Origin: Reclinomonas americana ATCC 50394
Taxonomy: Eukaryota; Jakobida; Jakobea; Jakobida
Direction: 5' to 3'
NCBI GenBank assembly: GCA_048213135.1
Contig: PS015383.1
Location: forward strand, 114,598 to 151,780
Length of the DNA stretch: 37,183 nucleotides
Positions 33,764 to 37,183 of the stretch are shown piece after piece; the stretch's first letter is position 1, and every line of letters starts with the position of its first letter. The position numbers and the translations under genes were made by a program. The notes beneath the pieces were generated by a model. That model worked only from the letters and a program-made list of their open reading frames with translations, was not told the origin of the DNA and ran no database searches.

Positions 33764-35622
33764 ATGGACGACTGCTTCTTCGACTTTGAGAGCGGCCACG
33801 GCGCGCCGTACCTGTACGAGCCGTTCGGGCATCCTCCACCCCACGTGGACCCGGACGACATGTTGTTTGCACACTCGGCCGCCACCACCACCACCACCAC
33901 TCTCTTTGAGCCTCCGCCTCCACCGCCACCACCTCCACCACCTCCAGCAGCTACAGTGGCACACGTACAGCAGCAACAACTGCCAACACAGCAACGCATC
34001 TCTCCGTTCTCGTCGCCCGAGATGAGTGACGACACGTCGGTGGGCTCTCCACCGCGCTCTCCTCTCCCCTATCACCAGCAACACCAGCAACACCACCAGC
34101 ACCAGGCGTACGTTGTGCCTGCGCTGGTGGTGCCGCCGGCGAGTGGAGTGCCAGTGCACGCACCGCCTCCTCCGTCTGCGCACTTGCTGACGCATGAGCA
34201 CTCTTCGTCGCCTGTCACAGTCGCCAAGGTGCGCGTGAGTGGTGGGGAGAGAGAGTGTGTGTGTCTGTCTGTTATTCGCCGTGTATGGCATGTGCGTGAC
34301 GGGAGAGGTGGCGCAGCAGTTTGTGTGTCACACTCTTCTCTGACACTTGAATCAGCGCGTTTCACCACCTTCCTTTCCTTGCGCACGCACACACGCATGT
34401 ACACGCATTGTCAGAGCACTCGTGCTTCCCGTGTTTGGCGAGCAGTGAGGAGAAAGAGTGCTGTTTTTTTTTGTTGTTGACTCTTTTTGTATGTGTTCGT
34501 GGTGTGCTCCACACAGCCGAGCAAGAAGCGCAACAACAGCGGCAACAGTGGTAGTGCGGTCAAGGCGGCGCGCAAGAAGGAGCGCGAGGTCGAGGTGATT
34601 GTCAAGGAGGAGGACCTCGATGAGCCGGCACAGAAGCGCAGGTGCGGAAGCTGAGGAGTTTCTCCTTGTTCTTCTTCTTCTTCTTCTTCCTCCTCCTCCT
34701 CCTCCTCCGTCTCATGGTGTCGTGCCGTTGTCGGGAGCGTGTGGGAGCATTCTGTGTGCACTGATTTTTTCTCTTCCTCATGTTGCCTGGTCGATGTGAC
34801 ACGCGTCACTCGGTCGTCACGCGTGTCGCATTCTCCTTCTTGTTCGGTTATCTTCCCTTCCTGCCTCCCCTTCGCTGCCTCCATCTTGAGTGTGCCCCCC
34901 GCCACTCCTTTCCCCAAATGGGTGTGTGTGCGTTGCTGTGCTGTGCTGACTCTGTGGATTCTCTCGTCGGTTTGGGGGGTGTATTTCAGGAAACGTGCCC
35001 AGCTGGAGACGTACAAGCTGGATGAGGCGCGCGAGTTCCTCGCGCAGAAGCCGCCACCGTTCGCCTCCGAGGAGGACCAGAAGGAGTACAAGCGCAAGCG
35101 AAGGTCGGCCCGCACTTCCCTTCCCTTTTGTGCAAAAAATCCTCACCTTCTTTTTTGCCACACAGGATGATGAAGAACCGTCTGTCGGCGCACGAGTCGC
35201 GCGAGAAGAAGAACAGCTACCTGGGCGAGCTGGAGGCGCGCGTGGAGGAGCTGACTGAGCAGAATCAGCAACTGATTGAGCAGGTCAGCAGCCTGACTGC
35301 CGCCAATGCCGAGCTGCGCATGCAACTGATGGCCGCCAAGTCCGGCGATGTCGCCCTCGGCCACCCTCACCATCATCAGCCTCATCATCACGGCCTGTCG
35401 CCGGCCGGTGCCGTCGGTGTCGGCATGGCCAGTGCGCTGCTGGTGGTTCTTCTCGCCTGCGCGTTTGTTGTGCAAGTGCAGCAGCAACAGGGAGGCTTCG
35501 CGTCTGGCGCGGCCGGCCCCGCACTGCCCACCGACACTCCCCTGCCGATGCCTGTCGCGGAGATGAAGGCCGAGCAGAAGAAGCGCGAGAGCTCGTCGGC
35601 CGAGGAAGTCGCCTCCGCCACC
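33764..35622 (+). CDS. Membrane-tethered bZIP transcription factor (truncated by gap)
   Basis: Four exons are visible: 33764-34228, 34517-34641, 34990-35103, 35166-35622, the last running into the gap. The N-terminal 155 residues look like an activation domain: acidic/aromatic start MDDCFFDFESGHG, then proline and histidine/glutamine runs. Basic segments (PSKKRNN, KAARKKERE) follow. The bZIP domain begins KRKRRMMKNRLSAHESREKK and has a leucine zipper (LGELEARVEELTEQNQQLIEQV). After a His-rich linker, one transmembrane helix follows (VGVGMASALLVVLLACAFVV, about 318-338). This order is that of ATF6, CREB3 and plant bZIP28-type factors. They sit in the ER and are released by intramembrane proteolysis under stress. 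Whether protease sites are conserved cannot be judged because the lumenal part is in the gap. Confidence 0.85.
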
Positions 35623-36517
35623 NNNNNNNNNNNNNNNNNNNNNNNNNNNNNNNNNNNNNNNNNNNNNNNNNNNNNNNNNNNNNNNNNNNNNNNNNNNNNN
35701 NNNNNNNNNNNNNNNNNNNNNNNNNNNNNNNNNNNNNNNNNNNNNNNNNNNNNNNNNNNNNNNNNNNNNNNNNNNNNNNNNNNNNNNNNNNNNNNNNNNN
35801 NNNNNNNNNNNNNNNNNNNNNNNNNNNNNNNNNNNNNNNNNNNNNNNNNNNNNNNNNNNNNNNNNNNNNNNNNNNNNNNNNNNNNNNNNNNNNNNNNNNN
35901 NNNNNNNNNNNNNNNNNNNNNNNNNNNNNNNNNNNNNNNNNNNNNNNNNNNNNNNNNNNNNNNNNNNNNNNNNNNNNNNNNNNNNNNNNNNNNNNNNNNN
36001 NNNNNNNNNNNNNNNNNNNNNNNNNNNNNNNNNNNNNNNNNNNNNNNNNNNNNNNNNNNNNNNNNNNNNNNNNNNNNNNNNNNNNNNNNNNNNNNNNNNN
36101 NNNNNNNNNNNNNNNNNNNNNNNNNNNNNNNNNNNNNNNNNNNNNNNNNNNNNNNNNNNNNNNNNNNNNNNNNNNNNNNNNNNNNNNNNNNNNNNNNNNN
36201 NNNNNNNNNNNNNNNNNNNNNNNNNNNNNNNNNNNNNNNNNNNNNNNNNNNNNNNNNNNNNNNNNNNNNNNNNNNNNNNNNNNNNNNNNNNNNNNNNNNN
36301 NNNNNNNNNNNNNNNNNNNNNNNNNNNNNNNNNNNNNNNNNNNNNNNNNNNNNNNNNNNNNNNNNNNNNNNNNNNNNNNNNNNNNNNNNNNNNNNNNNNN
36401 NNNNNNNNNNNNNNNNNNNNNNNNNNNNNNNNNNNNNNNNNNNNNNNNNNNNNNNNNNNNNNNNNNNNNNNNNNNNNNNNNNNNNNNNNNNNNNNNNNNN
36501 NNNNNNNNNNNNNNNNN
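35623..36517. other. Assembly gap (N)
   Basis: The gap removes the 3' end of the bZIP gene and the 3' end of the convergent gene on the minus strand. Confidence 1.
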
Positions 36518-37183
36518 CGACACGGTGAACTTGACCTCCAGGAACTGCGCCGACGGCGGTCCCAGCAGTGTCTCCGGGTCCACAGACAGCTGGCGATCGG
36601 GGGCCAGCGTCTTCAGCGCCTCGTCGACCAGTGTGGCCGGCACAAGGATCGACAGTGTGAGTGGCTGCAAGAGAGACCAAGCATGAGAATGAGTGATCAC
36701 CAAAGAAACCACAAGCTGTGCTCTCTCTCCTTTTCTCCTCTCGATTCCCCACTCACCCCACTCGTGTCAATGTCTGCGTGCATCGACGACGCCGTCTTCT
36801 GCTCCGGCATCAGCGGGTACGCCATCGGGCACCACAGATACAAGTGTGACAGCGCGTTGGGCTGGTGCTGCGACGCCGACGGCGACGACGACGACGACGA
36901 CGACATGGTGGGCGCCGGCAGCGCGGCGCTGCCTGAGCCATTGGAGCAGGCGGTGGCGCGCGGAGTGGCTGACCACTTCATCTCGCCGCCGGTGAAGTTG
37001 CCGGTGAAGGCCGCCAGAATGTCCTTGGGAATGTTGTACTGCTGCTGCAGCACCGCGGCCGTGATTTCAGGCACACCGGGCTTGAGCAGCGGCAGTTTGA
37101 GCAGCTGCTTGAAGGCGCGGGTGACAATGGCCGCCACCGAATCGGCAGTCATGTTGGCGTCCTCGAGATCCTCATTGATCTCC
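36518..37183 (-). CDS. Unrecognised protein, both ends missing
   Basis: Two exons are visible, 36757-37183 (open at the right edge) and 36518-36664 (open into the gap). They are joined by a 92-nt intron (GTGAGT...TTGCAG). The frame is open from the edge (EINEDLEDANMT...). The sequence has a helical stretch (AAIVTRAFKQLLKLPLLKPG), a QQQYNIPKDILAAFTGNF segment, a poly-Ser linker, YLWCPMAYPLMPEQ, and a beta-like LTLSILVPATLVDEALKTL block. I recognise no family. It looks like the middle of a larger soluble protein. Confidence 0.6.

Overview
The window is nuclear DNA from a unicellular, probably flagellated, eukaryote. Genes lie 60-500 bp apart on both strands. Most are cut into many exons by spliceosomal introns of about 55-90 nt, with GT...CAG or TAG ends. 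Several reassembled exons give proteins that match eukaryote-only families: MCM4, CDC45, PDE6D, eIF4E and a membrane-tethered bZIP factor. Coding sequence is GC-rich, and (CA)n, (CT)n and (GT)n tracts are frequent. I cannot name the species. A DUF506-like gene beside LRRIQ3-like and class III eIF4E-like genes suggests a free-living protist lineage outside plants and animals. There are five assembly gaps (3624-4417, 18807-19164, 28011-28030, 30402-31297, 35623-36517). I see no bacterial operon, CRISPR array, tRNA, rRNA or transposon.

Layout. 1-549 (+) is the 3' end of a disordered protein gene. 673-1421 (-) is PDE6D. 1637-2317 (+) is a small four-helix membrane protein. 2384-8633 (-) is a very large LRR/IQ protein, LRRIQ3-like. 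9013-10203 (+) is an intronless coiled-coil protein. 10403-11158 (+) is an unknown 228-aa protein. 11722-14300 (+) is a proline/serine-rich protein with an acylation-type N-terminus. 14431-18093 (-) is MCM4. 18502-20387 (+) is a cofactor-dependent phosphoglycerate mutase. 20511-23347 (-) is a secreted serine beta-lactamase-fold protein. 23473-26180 (+) is CDC45. 26451-28699 (-) is a tail-anchored coiled-coil protein. 28791 into the gap (+) is a class III-like eIF4E. 31442-33305 (+) is a DUF506 protein. 33764 into the gap (+) is a transmembrane bZIP factor. 36518 to the right edge (-) is an unknown protein.

How the genes relate. MCM4 and CDC45, two parts of the CMG replicative helicase, lie about 5.4 kb apart. 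Several gene pairs are divergent with short shared promoters: beta-lactamase/CDC45 (125 bp), coiled-coil/eIF4E (91 bp), PDE6D/membrane protein (215 bp). PDE6D (a prenyl-cargo carrier known from cilia) and the LRRIQ3-like protein hint at a flagellated cell, but this is inference.

The most unusual signal concerns splicing. About twelve of roughly one hundred introns that I resolved by reading frame and homology begin with GTTGCG, not GTGAGT, GTGCGT or GTACGT. At all twelve, the last exon base is not G. This looks like a second 5' splice-site class. The window also holds 15-nt and 19-nt microexons and tiny first coding exons. Exon boundaries were assigned by eye. For every fully resolved gene the exon lengths sum to a multiple of three, but single positions could be off by one or two bases.
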